A stretch of DNA of 64,000 nucleotides from Bacillus cereus (lineage in GTDB: Bacteria; Bacillota; Bacilli; Bacillales; Bacillaceae_G), in contig NZ_NUOT01000074.1 in the NCBI RefSeq assembly GCF_002584535.1, positions 39,890 through 103,889 on the forward strand. The letters run 5' to 3'. Every line of letters begins with the position of its first letter. The stretch's first letter is position 1. Below the pieces are notes generated by a model. The model did not search any database. It was not told the DNA's origin and was given only the letters and a program-made list of their open reading frames with translations. This document shows, in pieces, positions 25,436 through 34,634 of this stretch. Made by a program: the position numbers and the translations under genes.

Positions 25436-26018
25436 ATTTCAATAACCGTTCCATATCACGTAAAATATCTTCATATGGTGTATTGCTCATTCCGCTATAC
25501 TTTTTCATTACCTTACCTTCTTGATCGACTAAGAAAAATGATGTTCCGTGGATAACTTGCCCATTCTCTGGTTTATCTACAAGTGATTGGAAATTATCCT
25601 TTGAGAATTTCTTGATATCTTCTAATGAGTACCCTGTTAGCAAGTTCCAATTACTTGTATCTTCTGTGAATTTTTGTATAAATGTTTTCAAATTCTCTGG
25701 CTTATCAAGTTCAGGGTCTACACTAAATGAAACGAATTGCACATCTAGCTTTTTCTCTTTTGCCATCTTCTGCAACTTTGCCATATTCGCAGTCATTGGA
25801 GGGCAAACCGTTTGACAATTTGTAAACATAAAATCAGCCACCCATACTTTTCCTTTTAAATCTTTTGTTCCAAACTGTTTACCGTCTTGATTTATGTATT
25901 CAAAAGTTTCTAAATCCCAATTTAATGGTTTACGGAGTTTTGACCCTGAGCCGCATCCTGCAAGTATAAAGAAGCAAAAAACAACTATGAGACCAATCAG
26001 CTTTTGATAACGCTTCAT
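25434..26018 (-). CDS. SCO1/SenC family lipoprotein (copper delivery to cytochrome oxidase)
   Basis: A 194-aa thioredoxin-fold protein with lipobox ILAGC. The copper site is intact: Cys-x3-Cys in FTNCQTVCPP and a distant His in QVIHGTSFFLVD. Such proteins help metallate the CuA centre of cytochrome c oxidase on the outer membrane face or protect it from oxidants. The ATG at 26018, behind GAGAGGTTTG, gives a proper signal peptide; a longer upstream frame would bury it and is unlikely. Bacillus subtilis YpmQ is the model relative. Confidence 0.88.
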   Translation of the reverse strand: MKRYQKLIGLIVVFCFFILAGCGSGSKLRKPLNWDLETFEYINQDGKQFGTKDLKGKVWVADFMFTNCQTVCPPMTANMAKLQKMAKEKKLDVQFVSFSVDPELDKPENLKTFIQKFTEDTSNWNLLTGYSLEDIKKFSKDNFQSLVDKPENGQVIHGTSFFLVDQEGKVMKKYSGMSNTPYEDILRDMERLLK

Positions 26019-26364
26019 TTTCAAACCTCTCTTCTCTTTCTTTAATTTATGTATGACATGCTTATCATAACAAAAGTAAACACTATGAGAAAATTGTTTA
26101 TCGCATTTGTTCACGAAATCGTACGAATTTAGGTATGTTACTTCCTATTTTTGAGCGAATTACTAGACAATTATTTCATTGTTTACTAATATCATTCCCT
26201 TCTTACTTCTTTACATAACGATTTTCAATAAGTCACTCACTTTGTAAAGATGGCCGCACTATTTTTTTTACAATTTTTTAATCGACAATCAATTTTTCTC
26301 ACTTTTTTCCTTTACAACATTTCGGTACAATACAACTACAGAGATTTTAAATGAGGTGATGTTC
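26019..26364. other. Divergent intergenic region
   Basis: 346 bp between the Sco gene and the MBL-fold gene; very AT-rich, should contain both promoters. A TACAAT hexamer lies about 35 nt before the rightward start. No small gene or hairpin stands out. Confidence 0.5.
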
Positions 26365-27342
26365 ATGGTAAAACGGTATGAAAACATGGATAATGTTAGT
26401 ACAAAAAAACCAATTCGTTCCTTTTTACGTTGGCGTAAAGAACGAAAACAAAGCAAAAAAGATTTTTCTTATTTAGTAGAACAATCACCTGTCAAGCATA
26501 CTCAGTTTTTACGAACGAACACTAAAAAAACAACGATTACATGGATAGGTCATTCAACATTTCTTATACAAACGAATGGACTCAACATTTTAACAGATCC
26601 AGTATGGTCAAACAAAATAAAACTTGTGCCAAGGTTAACGAATCCCGGCCTTACATTACAGGAATTGCCCCAAATTGATATTGTCCTTATTTCACACGGT
26701 CATTATGATCATTTAGATTTTGCCACACTTCGTCAATTGAATTCAGATGTTCTATACTTAGTACCTACTGGATTAAAAAAGTTATTTACAAAAAAAAAGT
26801 TTCTGCGAGTAGAAGAATATAATTGGTGGGAATTCACAAAAATTAATGATGTAGACTTTCACTTCGTACCAGCGCAGCACTGGACGAGAAGATCATTGTT
26901 TGATATGAACACTTCCCACTGGGGTGGGTGGGTTTTAAATAATGGTACAACAGATGAAACGATTTATTTTTGCGGTGATAGCGGCTATTTCCGAGGATTC
27001 AAAGAAATTGGCAACCAATTTTCTATTGATATTGCCTTAATGCCTATTGGTGCATACGAACCAGAATGGTTTATGAAAGTATCACATGTTTCTCCAGAGG
27101 AAGCAGTACAAGCTTTTCTAGATGTAAAAGCAATGCATTTCATCCCAATGCATTACGGTACGTTTGCACTTGCTGATGAGACGCCTAAAGAGGCAATTAC
27201 ACGACTTCGTAATAACTGGAACTTACGTATGTTACCGTGGGACCAACTTCATGTATTGTTTCTTGGGCAGACATATATTTCGACCCCATCCAAAAATAAG
27301 AAAAAAGAGCATACCCAAGCGTTCAAACATCTTAATGTATAA
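26365..27342 (+). CDS. MBL-fold metallohydrolase, NAPE-PLD/UlaG-like
   Basis: A 325-aa cytoplasmic metal-dependent hydrolase. The metallo-beta-lactamase motifs are TWIGHSTFLIQTNGLNILTDPVW, read in two parts (strands and first ligand region), SHGHYDHLD (the HxHxDH zinc motif), PAQHWTRRS, CGDSGYFRGF and MPMHYGTFALADE with the last His. This arrangement is that of N-acyl-phosphatidylethanolamine phospholipase D-like enzymes; a lipid-phosphodiester substrate is inferred. ATG 26365 follows GAGGTGATG; the upstream GTG and ATG lack a site. Confidence 0.87.
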   Translation: MVKRYENMDNVSTKKPIRSFLRWRKERKQSKKDFSYLVEQSPVKHTQFLRTNTKKTTITWIGHSTFLIQTNGLNILTDPVWSNKIKLVPRLTNPGLTLQELPQIDIVLISHGHYDHLDFATLRQLNSDVLYLVPTGLKKLFTKKKFLRVEEYNWWEFTKINDVDFHFVPAQHWTRRSLFDMNTSHWGGWVLNNGTTDETIYFCGDSGYFRGFKEIGNQFSIDIALMPIGAYEPEWFMKVSHVSPEEAVQAFLDVKAMHFIPMHYGTFALADETPKEAITRLRNNWNLRMLPWDQLHVLFLGQTYISTPSKNKKKEHTQAFKHLNV

Positions 27343-27394
27343 CAACCTTTTTTGAAAATACATTATATAGAGAAAAAACAAAAAGGGTGTTTTC

Positions 27395-27475
27395 ATGGAA
27401 AAATATTTACAAAAACGTTGCATCATTAGCGGAAGCGCCTTGATTACTCTTCTTATCTCATATTTTCTATATTAG
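27395..27475 (+). CDS. Membrane micropeptide, 26 aa
   Basis: MEKYLQKRCIISGSALITLL continues ISYFLY: a charged head and one hydrophobic helix. AAAAAGGGTG lies 7 nt ahead of the ATG, and a strong terminator begins right after the stop. Single-span peptides of this kind are common in Bacillus; function unknown. Confidence 0.5.
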   Translation: MEKYLQKRCIISGSALITLLISYFLY

Positions 27476-27476
27476 T

Positions 27477-27521
27477 AAAAAAAAAGCTACTTGAATGATT
27501 TCATTCAAGTAGCTTTTTTTT
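27477..27521. terminator. Bidirectional terminator between micropeptide and degV
   Basis: AAAGCTACTTGAATG/CATTCAAGTAGCTTT perfect 15-bp stem with flanking A and T runs. Confidence 0.92.
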
Positions 27522-28362
27522 ACTCTGCTAAATACATAAATCCAATTGCGCCTGGTCCTGTATGAGTACTAATAACTGGAGTTGTATAAAAAATTTCTGA
27601 TTGTGTAAACCCACTAATTTTTTCAACAGCTGCTTTTACGCTTTCTGCTAGGGGAATTGCTTTTGCATGAGGAATAGCAACTGCCTTTATTACTTTTCCT
27701 GCCGTCTCTTCTTCAAATAGTTTGGATAATGTTTTTACGATTTGTCCTTGACTACGCACTTTTGTTACAGGATTATATACACCCTCATCTAGACTAGCAA
27801 TCGGTTTAATATTCAATAAAGAACCAATGAATGCTTTTCCTTTTCCAATACGTCCACCTTTTACTAGATTTTCTAACGTATCCACAACTACATACAAACG
27901 AGTATTCTTTCTTACTTCATCAAGACGATTTAAAATATCTTCTAACGAGCGCTCCTCTTGAGCCATTTTCGCAGCTTCAATTACTTGATATGCTAAAGCA
28001 TGTGTAATAAATTGAGAATCAACAACAGTAACTTTTGTTTCTGTCATTGATGCAGCACTATTTGCCGTTGCAACTGTACCACTCATTCCACTTGTCATAT
28101 GTATAGAAAGTACCTGACTGCCATCTTCTCCTAGCTTTTCATACATTTCTACAAATGATCCCATAGCAGGTTGTGATGTTTTTGGTAATTCTTCTGATTT
28201 TATCATTTCCTCAATAAATTCATCAGGTTGTAAATCTATACGATCTAAATATGTTTGTCCATTTACAGAAATAGATAATGGGATAACATGAATATCATAT
28301 TTCTCAATCACATCTTGTGATAAATCTGCCGTTGAATCTGTTACAATTTTTATTTTTTGCAT
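27520..28362 (-). CDS. DegV family fatty-acid-binding protein
   Basis: A 280-aa protein that binds a fatty acid between two domains; members such as FakB present it to the kinase FakA for phosphorylation. Motifs are KIKIVTDSTADLSQDV at the start, DRIDLQPDEFIEEM, SGMSGTVATANSAA (carboxylate-binding Thr/Ser), and TGPGAIGFMYL at the C-terminus. ATG 28362 follows GGAAAGGGAAG; a start 7 codons upstream would cover that site. Monocistronic. Confidence 0.9.
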   Translation of the reverse strand: MQKIKIVTDSTADLSQDVIEKYDIHVIPLSISVNGQTYLDRIDLQPDEFIEEMIKSEELPKTSQPAMGSFVEMYEKLGEDGSQVLSIHMTSGMSGTVATANSAASMTETKVTVVDSQFITHALAYQVIEAAKMAQEERSLEDILNRLDEVRKNTRLYVVVDTLENLVKGGRIGKGKAFIGSLLNIKPIASLDEGVYNPVTKVRSQGQIVKTLSKLFEEETAGKVIKAVAIPHAKAIPLAESVKAAVEKISGFTQSEIFYTTPVISTHTGPGAIGFMYLAE

Positions 28363-28470
28363 ATTTTTTTCTTCCCTTTCCAATACGCTCTCCTTGTTAT
28401 TATACTAGTATTCACAATGCTTTCAACAGTTTGAGCTTATTTTCGACAAAATTCTTTGGTTTTTATGCCC

Positions 28471-28505
28471 AAAAAGAAAATGACAGAGCACATTTGCCCT
28501 GTCTC
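28471..28505 (-). terminator. Likely terminator of the 83-aa gene
   Basis: GACAGGGC / GCTCTGTC imperfect stem followed by ATTTTCTTTTTG on the minus strand. Confidence 0.6.
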
Positions 28506-28514
28506 TATTTTAGA

Positions 28515-28766
28515 TTATGCATTTTTTTCAAGTGAATTTGTTTGATACACATTTGAATAATCATTCCACTTTAAGCAACTTTGTAAATATTCGCGAAAAG
28601 AGTATGAGAATCTCGGTTGTTTTTGTTTTTGAATTTTAGCAATAAATAGTTGAAGACGTGACTGAATTAGAAATGCTAACGGATGTTGTGCGTGTAAGAC
28701 AGGGATTTCAAATATTTTGACACAATTCCCTGTTGAATGGGTGAAATAAAAACTTTTCATGATCAC
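28515..28766 (-). CDS. Hypothetical protein, 83 aa
   Basis: A basic, soluble-looking protein (KSFYFTHSTGNCVKIFEIPV at the start, RFSYSFREYLQSCLKWNDY near the end). AGAGGATT lies 8 nt before a GTG at 28766; ATG two codons later is the alternative. It stands alone with a terminator. I recognise no family; coding status rests on the ribosome site and codon appearance. Confidence 0.55.
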   Translation of the reverse strand: MIMKSFYFTHSTGNCVKIFEIPVLHAQHPLAFLIQSRLQLFIAKIQKQKQPRFSYSFREYLQSCLKWNDYSNVYQTNSLEKNA

Positions 28767-28908
28767 GATATCAATCCTCTTTTTTGTTGGATTTATAACT
28801 TTAGTATAAACTTACATTGGTGAAAAGTTTGTCTAAATTTCGGGGATTCCACAATTTTTTTCTTCTTTATATTGTATACGATTACAAGTATAGTATAACA
28901 AATATATT

Positions 28909-28939
28909 AAAAAAGTGCCTTCATAATGAGGCACTTTTT
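28909..28939 (-). terminator. Terminator of the tat operon
   Basis: AAAAAGTGCCT/AGGCACTTTTT stem with T-run. Confidence 0.9.
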
Positions 28940-29664
28940 GATTCTTTATTCATTTCTCGTTTCATTTTCCTCTTATACACAAACTTTGATGCTGTAATAC
29001 TTAATTCATAAATTACAAGAAGAGGTACCGCTACTGAAAAATCAGAAATAAAGTCTGGTGGCGTAATACAAACAGCAATTACAATTAAAATGAAATATGC
29101 GTATCTTCTCACTTTTTGTAGTGCTATCGGATTGAGAACTCCTATGCTTGTTAAAAACATTGCGATGACGGGAAGTTCAAAAATCACTGCAAACGGTACA
29201 GTCATATTCATAACAAATGAAAAGTACTTATCCGTTGTAAACATTGTCTGAAACATATCCTCACCGAGACTCATTAAAAATTGTAAAATAAATGGCAAAA
29301 TAAGAAAATAACCGAAACAAAGTCCTCCAATAAACAATAAAAATAATGCCGGTATATACAGAATTGTCATTTTTCGTTCATGTTCATGTAATGCTGGCTT
29401 TACAAATAGCCAAATTTGTAAAGCTGCAACTGGTATTGTACAGACAATTGAAAAGACAGCTGCAATTACAAAATAAATCCATAAAATATCACTCGGACCT
29501 AAAACAGTTAATTTCATATTCAAATCTTTTACGATAAAATTATATATTTCTTTCGTAAATGAAAAGCCAATGACAATAAAAATCAGAAACGTCAGCGCTG
29601 TTATAATGAGTCGCTTCCTTAACTCTCCAAGGTGTTCTATGACACTCATCTCTTGATTGTTCAT
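28921..29664 (-). CDS. tatC: Twin-arginine translocase subunit TatC
   Basis: A six-helix membrane protein (about 247 aa) that recognises twin-arginine signal peptides. The N-terminal MSVIEHLGELRKRL is the TatC signature (EHL.ELR.R), FVKPALHEHERK carries the periplasm-proximal loop pattern, and PFAVIFELPVIAMFL the conserved F-E-P region. ATG 29664 is preferred; an ATG 21 nt earlier is possible. tatA lies 46 nt upstream in the same unit, giving a minimal two-component Tat system as in other Firmicutes. Confidence 0.92.
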   Translation of the reverse strand: MNNQEMSVIEHLGELRKRLIITALTFLIFIVIGFSFTKEIYNFIVKDLNMKLTVLGPSDILWIYFVIAAVFSIVCTIPVAALQIWLFVKPALHEHERKMTILYIPALFLLFIGGLCFGYFLILPFILQFLMSLGEDMFQTMFTTDKYFSFVMNMTVPFAVIFELPVIAMFLTSIGVLNPIALQKVRRYAYFILIVIAVCITPPDFISDFSVAVPLLVIYELSITASKFVYKRKMKREMNKESKSASL

Positions 29665-29710
29665 TCTTCTCACCACATTCCCCATTCACTATACGGCATA
29701 GAAACAAAAT

Positions 29711-29875
29711 TTATTTTTTTTCATCTGTATCATCGTGTAAACCTTTTGCAGACCTTTTAAACTCTTTTAATGTCTCCCCAAAAGCTCGTCCAATTTCAGG
29801 TAACTTTTTTGGACCAAAAATAATTAAAGCGAGTACTAAAATTAATATCAATCCTGGAACCCCAATATTTGGCAT
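29711..29875 (-). CDS. tatA: Sec-independent translocase subunit TatA/E
   Basis: A 54-aa protein: a short outside end MPNIGVPG, one membrane helix (about 8-21), the [11 protein letters not shown] hinge with the invariant Phe-Gly, and an amphipathic helix ([15 protein letters not shown]). It polymerises to form the Tat pore with TatC, encoded next. AGGGGGAAG sits ahead of ATG 29875. Slightly shorter than average but complete. Confidence 0.93.
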   Translation of the reverse strand: MPNIGVPGLILILVLALIIFGPKKLPEIGRAFGETLKEFKRSAKGLHDDTDEKK

Positions 29876-30066
29876 ATGACTTCCCCCTTAATCTCACTTA
29901 ATTTTATTTTGTCAAAAAAGTTTGTAAACGTCAATGTATCCGCTGTCTTTTGTCAAAAAAATTCGAAAATATAATCACTTAAACAATTTTCATTTTCTAT
30001 TTCTTTTGTATATGATAAGGTAAAGAAAATACATCTTATTTCATTAACTGAGAAAGGATTTAAACC

Positions 30067-30723
30067 ATGGCGCAAAAAATAACACGAATGACACAGTTCG
30101 TCAAAGAAGAGATTGCTAATGCGATTACCCATGGCATTGGTGCTATTTTAAGCATTCCTGCCCTTATCATATTAATTGTTCATGCTTCGAAGCATGGCAC
30201 AGCCTCTGCTGTTGTTGCATTTACTGTTTACGGTGTGAGCATGTTTCTACTATATTTATTTTCTACGCTATTACATAGCATCCATCATCCAAAAGTAGAA
30301 AAATTATTTACGATTTTAGACCACTCTGCTATTTACCTATTAATAGCTGGCACCTATACACCGTTTTTACTTATTACACTGCGTGGCCCACTTGGTTGGA
30401 CATTACTTGCAATTATTTGGACGCTTGCTATCGGTGGGATTATCTTTAAAATTTTCTTTGTACGCCGTTTTATTAAAATGTCAACACTGTGCTACGTCAT
30501 TATGGGCTGGCTCATTATTGTCGCTATCAAACCACTTTATGAAAATTTAACTGGGCACGGATTCTCACTATTGTTAACCGGCGGGATTTTATATTCAGTA
30601 GGGGCTATATTCTTTCTTTGGGAAAAACTCCCCTTCAACCACGCGATTTGGCACCTTTTTGTATTAGGTGGTAGCACAATGATGTTTTTCTGTGTATTGT
30701 TTTATGTATTGCCTGTTGCATAA
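30067..30723 (+). CDS. Hemolysin III / PAQR family membrane protein
   Basis: A 218-aa seven-helix membrane protein. The conserved N-terminal EEIANAITHGIGAILSIPAL, the metal-site residues in YLFSTLLHSIHHP and LDHSAIYLLIAGTYTPFLL, and the C-terminal HAIWHLFVLGGS with two His mark the HlyIII/PAQR family. Characterised members are membrane hydrolase-like or haemolytic, but the function in Bacillus is not settled. ATG 30067 follows GAGAAAGGATTTAAAC. Divergent from the tat operon. Confidence 0.92.
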   Translation: MAQKITRMTQFVKEEIANAITHGIGAILSIPALIILIVHASKHGTASAVVAFTVYGVSMFLLYLFSTLLHSIHHPKVEKLFTILDHSAIYLLIAGTYTPFLLITLRGPLGWTLLAIIWTLAIGGIIFKIFFVRRFIKMSTLCYVIMGWLIIVAIKPLYENLTGHGFSLLLTGGILYSVGAIFFLWEKLPFNHAIWHLFVLGGSTMMFFCVLFYVLPVA

Positions 30724-30757
30724 AAAAATCTCAGCTTGAACAAGCTGAGATTTTTTT
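30722..30757. terminator. Bidirectional terminator between hlyIII and plsC
   Basis: AAAAAATCTCAGCTTG/CAAGCTGAGATTTTTT palindrome between converging genes. Confidence 0.92.
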
Positions 30758-30758
30758 A

Positions 30759-31478
30759 TTACTTATGTAGTTGAGCTGCAATAATATCTTTCGTATATTG
30801 CGTTAATTCTTTTACATCCATACTTGCGTATTGTTCAGGTGTAATTGGTTTGGAAATGGTTACCGTTGCATGCGCAGGCTTCATGCGGTTTCCATTTGCT
30901 TCAAACATCTTATATGTCCCATCTAATGTTACGGGTAAGATAGCGACACCAGACTTTACCGCAAGATGAAAACTCCCTGCTTTAAATTCTCCCATTTCAC
31001 AGCCCTTGCTGCGTGTTCCTTCTGGAAAAATTACAATCGAATGACCATTTTTTAAAAGTTCAATTCCGTCTTTAATGGCTTGAAGAGACTGACGACGATT
31101 ACTACGATCCATAAATACACAATTCATCAATTCCATCCAAGTTGGTACAAGCGGAAATTTCTTAATTTCTGCTTTTGAAACAAATCCAATTGGTTTATTT
31201 AAGTACCCAAGTAAAACGGGAATATCCATGTCACTTTGATGATTACTTACAACAAGTACAGGCTTATCTTTTGGCACATTTTCAAGTCCGTTTACTTGTA
31301 CAGTCGATCCGGCTACACGAACCATTTTCTTACCAAACCAGCTTGTTGTTTTATGCACAAGGCGATCTTTTTCTTGTGGCGACATCGTATTTGCTTTACG
31401 CTTTATACGCCATAGCCTCGGTGTAATACCAATTACAATTAAGATTAAATAAAAGATTTTAAAAAACGTTTGAATCAT
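30759..31478 (-). CDS. plsC: 1-acyl-sn-glycerol-3-phosphate acyltransferase
   Basis: A 239-aa membrane-associated enzyme that acylates lysophosphatidic acid to phosphatidic acid. An N-terminal membrane helix (about 3-20) precedes the acyltransferase blocks: VSNHQSDMDIP (HX4D catalytic motif), MDRSNRR, VIFPEGTRSKG (substrate-binding EGTR) and GVAILPVTLDGTYK. Length and motif order are standard PlsC. It starts with ATG 31478 behind GGTGGGGG-type sequence. Confidence 0.92.
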   Translation of the reverse strand: MIQTFFKIFYLILIVIGITPRLWRIKRKANTMSPQEKDRLVHKTTSWFGKKMVRVAGSTVQVNGLENVPKDKPVLVVSNHQSDMDIPVLLGYLNKPIGFVSKAEIKKFPLVPTWMELMNCVFMDRSNRRQSLQAIKDGIELLKNGHSIVIFPEGTRSKGCEMGEFKAGSFHLAVKSGVAILPVTLDGTYKMFEANGNRMKPAHATVTISKPITPEQYASMDVKELTQYTKDIIAAQLHK

Positions 31479-31541
31479 ATAGAACCCCCACCTATTATCT
31501 TTCCGTCATTAATTATACTAGACAAACGAAGGAAAAAGAAG

Positions 31542-31576
31542 AAAAAATGTCCAAACGACAAGCGTTTGGACATTTT
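31542..31576 (-). terminator. Terminator of azoR
   Basis: AAAAATGTCCAAACG/CGTTTGGACATTTTT perfect 15-bp stem. Confidence 0.92.
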
Positions 31577-31589
31577 TGAGTTTTCTATA

Positions 31590-32225
31590 TTAGAAATGTT
31601 TTGCTACTTCACGTGCATTTGCAATTGCTGCTTCTTTAATTTCTTGTGCTTGTTCAGGATTTGCATTCATTCCTTCAACTGCAAGGTATTCTGTATCAGA
31701 TACACCCATAAATCCTAATACAGCATTTAAGTGGTTACGTCCAAAGTCCATTGCTGCATATGCTCCTTCAGAGTAAATGCCACCTGTAGCTTGAATGTGA
31801 AGTGCTTTTTTACCTTCTAATAATCCAACTGGACCATTTTCAGTATATTTAAATGTTTTACCTGCGATAGATAGGTTATCTAAGTATGCTTTTACTACTG
31901 GTGGATAGCTGAAGTTCCACATTGGTGTTACAAATACATAACGATCTGCAGTCATAAATGTTTCTAAGTTTGTATTCATTGCTGCAATTTTTTGTTGTTG
32001 GCTTTCACTTAACGCCTCAAAGCCTTCACCTGCTGCAAATTTCCCCCAAGCTGCAAATACTTCTGCATCAATTTCTGGTACTGTTGTGTTAAATAGATCA
32101 ATTGTTACCACTTCATCTTGTGGGTGTTCATTTTTATACGTTTCGATAAATGCTTCCCCTACTGCCATACCGAAAGATGCTTCTGCTGAATTTGGATTTG
32201 CTGTAATAAATAGTACTTTTGTCAT
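31590..32225 (-). CDS. azoR: FMN-dependent NADH-azoreductase
   Basis: A 211-aa flavodoxin-like quinone/azo reductase that lowers electrophile stress. The N-terminus KVLFITANPNSAEASFGMAV binds FMN, VTPMWNFSYPPVVKAYLD is the AzoR isoalloxazine loop, and ATGGIYSEG is the third contact. GGGAGAGAATAA precedes the ATG. The promoter between 32302 and 32330 is bracketed by inverted repeats of the TTACTT/AAGTAA type (see that entry), suggesting control by a thiol- or quinone-sensing MarR/DUF24 repressor such as YodB. Confidence 0.93.
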   Translation of the reverse strand: MTKVLFITANPNSAEASFGMAVGEAFIETYKNEHPQDEVVTIDLFNTTVPEIDAEVFAAWGKFAAGEGFEALSESQQQKIAAMNTNLETFMTADRYVFVTPMWNFSYPPVVKAYLDNLSIAGKTFKYTENGPVGLLEGKKALHIQATGGIYSEGAYAAMDFGRNHLNAVLGFMGVSDTEYLAVEGMNANPEQAQEIKEAAIANAREVAKHF

Positions 32226-32284
32226 TTTTATTCTCTCCCTTAATTAATATCTTTAATTTGAGATTTTTTATTTAAAAGTAAATC

Positions 32285-32361
32285 ACTTACCTTATGTAAG
32301 TATCATACAAAATCATTCTTTTTTTGTCAATAAAAAATAGTTACTTTTTTTTTGTAAGTAA
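32285..32361 (-). promoter_or_regulatory. azoR promoter flanked by two inverted-repeat operators
   Basis: On the minus strand TTGACA (32330-32325), a 17-nt spacer and TATGAT (32307-32302) form a near-ideal sigma-A promoter. ACTTAC-N5-GTAAGT (32285-32301) covers the start-site side; TTACTT-N9-AAGTAA (32341-32361) lies just upstream of the -35 box. The half-sites are related to YodB/CatR-type operators of Bacillus quinone-response genes (from memory). Confidence 0.75.
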
Positions 32362-32416
32362 ATAAACCTTTCATCTCCTTTCATTAAATCTTCACATTTC
32401 ATTATGAAATCTACAC

Positions 32417-32455
32417 GAAAAAAAGCTATCTCCCATTTAAGGAGATAGCTTTTTC
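32417..32455 (-). terminator. Terminator of pbpC
   Basis: AAAGCTATCTCC/GGAGATAGCTTT stem with T-run on the minus strand. Confidence 0.9.
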
Positions 32456-32462
32456 TTAAGTA

Positions 32463-34448
32463 TTACTTTTGAAAAACATGTTTCACTTTTTCACCAGGAA
32501 CATTACTTCCACCCCGGCCCTTCACATCTTCAATCATCATTGTAACAATCATATTCGGTGAATTTACGTCAAAAGCAGCGAACCATCCAAGTTCTTTTCC
32601 ATCTGCTTCCTTCGATTCTTTCAACTCAGCTGTTCCCGTTTTTCCAGCGAGAGTCATACCGTCAATTTTAGCAATTTTCCCTGTGCCATCTTCATCATTA
32701 ATTACTTTTGTTAACGCATTTTTTAATATCTCTTGGTTTCCCTTAGAAATCACATTTTCTTTCCAAGGTTTAACTTGTTTATCATCTTTAATAAGGTGTG
32801 GAGACGGTATATTCCCTTCATTAACAATTGGTGCATACGTTAATGCTAAATGAAGAGGCGTCATTAATACTTTGCCTTGTCCATACCCTGTATCGGCCAT
32901 TTGAATATCATTTTTAATACCATCTTTTGCAATTGTTGAAACTGGGAATGGGTATTCAATTGGTAATTTTTCATCAAATCCGAATTTCTTTGCTTCGCTC
33001 ACAAATTTATCTTTACCAATTTTTATCGCTTGTTGTGCAAAGTAAATGTTATCAGAATACTTCATTGCTTTATCAAAATCAATTGGACTTGCATCTTTTA
33101 CACGTGTTACATAATAATTTCCCCATGAAGAATCTTTTGTCCATTGTAATCCTTCAATTTTCAATTCCTCTTTTGGATCAATTGTTTTCGTTTCAAGACC
33201 GATTGCACCTGTAATTGCTTTAAATACAGAACCTGGTGCCGATGCTTGTGTAAAGCGATTCGTCATTGGCTTTTTCAGATCATTATCCCACGCTTCACGT
33301 TGTGCTTTTGACGCACCTCTTACCATTATATTCGGGTTATATGCAGGGCTACTTACAAGCGCAATTGTTTCACCAGTTTGCGGATTGATGGCTGCACTTG
33401 AACCAGCCTCTCCCTTCATTTCATTAAAGATTTTTTCTTGAACTGTACTATCAATTGTTAAAGTAATATTTTTTCCATCTTTTGCTTCTTTTTTAGCTAA
33501 GTCTTTCATCTCTTTCCCTTGTGCATCCTCCATAAAGACACGACCACCTTTTTCGCCGCGCAATTCAGCTTCAAATACTTGTTCTAATCCAGCTTTCCCA
33601 ACTGGATCATCCGCTTGATAACCTTTTTTCTGAAGGGTCTTTAAATCTTCTGCATTCACTTTTCCCATGTATCCCGTTAAGTGTGCTGAAGCTTCTCCTA
33701 ATGGATATGTACGAACTTTTACTGGACGAGATGAGACTCCTGGTAAATTCATATAATCATTTTGCGTTGCACCTTCTTGTAAAATACCGAGTGGTACAAA
33801 ATAATCTGGTTTCACCCATTTAGCTGTAAGCTTTTGATCAATTTCCTCTACAGACATATTAAGTAATTTTGCTACTATTTCTTTCGTCTGCGGTGCAGCG
33901 TCTCCTAATTGTCCTGGAATCATGCCAATTTCAGACGCCTTTCCATTCGTTGCGAGCCCTTTTCCATTACGATCATATATTTCTCCGCGCTTCGCTTGAA
34001 CTGTTTGCATACGTATTTTACTGTCTTTTGTCATCCCTGGAAAAATAAAATCTGGAGTCCAATCTATTTTCCAAGATTCTTTATCTCCATCTTTTTCTTT
34101 CACAAGTTTTGCTTCGTCCGAGAAGGAAATTTTCCCGCCAACTGTATCCATACTCACCTTAAAAGGAACTGGTCCTTTATCTTCTTTATCTTCTTTAACT
34201 TTTCCTGTTTCTACTTTTAAATTTTTAACTTCAATACCTGCATAAATCTTTTCATACTTCTCTGTAAAATCTTTTTTTGAAATGGTTTTTTTTGCATTTT
34301 CTGATAATTGATCATACATATCTGCAAACTTTTGCTTATTCCACGCTTTTGCATATGTATCAAATGCTTGTTCTGGCTTCTCTTCTTTCTCACACCCAAC
34401 TAGCATGAGTGTAAAACAAAGAAAAAGCAATCCCCATAATTTTTTCAA
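32463..34448 (-). CDS. pbpC: Class B penicillin-binding protein 3, MecA-like transpeptidase
   Basis: A 661-aa lipoprotein transpeptidase of cell-wall synthesis. Lipobox LMLVGC; an NTF2-like MecA_N domain (about 25-140, EQAFDTYAKAWNKQKFADMY); a PBP dimerisation domain (RGEIYDRNGKGLA); and the penicillin-binding domain with SVFK (active-site Ser in APGSVFKAITG), SDN (YSDNIYF) and KTG (AGKTGTAELK). This is the layout of Bacillus subtilis PbpC and staphylococcal PBP2a, so low beta-lactam affinity is possible but not shown. GGAGGAGAATCG precedes the ATG. Single-gene unit. Confidence 0.93.
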   Translation of the reverse strand: MKKLWGLLFLCFTLMLVGCEKEEKPEQAFDTYAKAWNKQKFADMYDQLSENAKKTISKKDFTEKYEKIYAGIEVKNLKVETGKVKEDKEDKGPVPFKVSMDTVGGKISFSDEAKLVKEKDGDKESWKIDWTPDFIFPGMTKDSKIRMQTVQAKRGEIYDRNGKGLATNGKASEIGMIPGQLGDAAPQTKEIVAKLLNMSVEEIDQKLTAKWVKPDYFVPLGILQEGATQNDYMNLPGVSSRPVKVRTYPLGEASAHLTGYMGKVNAEDLKTLQKKGYQADDPVGKAGLEQVFEAELRGEKGGRVFMEDAQGKEMKDLAKKEAKDGKNITLTIDSTVQEKIFNEMKGEAGSSAAINPQTGETIALVSSPAYNPNIMVRGASKAQREAWDNDLKKPMTNRFTQASAPGSVFKAITGAIGLETKTIDPKEELKIEGLQWTKDSSWGNYYVTRVKDASPIDFDKAMKYSDNIYFAQQAIKIGKDKFVSEAKKFGFDEKLPIEYPFPVSTIAKDGIKNDIQMADTGYGQGKVLMTPLHLALTYAPIVNEGNIPSPHLIKDDKQVKPWKENVISKGNQEILKNALTKVINDEDGTGKIAKIDGMTLAGKTGTAELKESKEADGKELGWFAAFDVNSPNMIVTMMIEDVKGRGGSNVPGEKVKHVFQK

Positions 34449-34593
34449 TCGATTCTCCTCCTTTAGCTAAACAAAGAATTTATAAATGGAAATCTTTCTT
34501 TTATAGAATTTTGCTAAAATCCTAAAACTTACAACCTCTCCCATTATATCACCAAGAAAGTTCATCCATAAAGTCTTATCTTGTTATCCAAAT

Positions 34594-34630
34594 AAAAAGA
34601 TTGATGTGAACATCCCACATCAATCTTTTT
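34594..34630 (-). terminator. Terminator of the thyA-folA operon
   Basis: AAAAAGATTGATGTG/CACATCAATCTTTTT stem. Confidence 0.9.
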
Positions 34631-34634
34631 ATAA

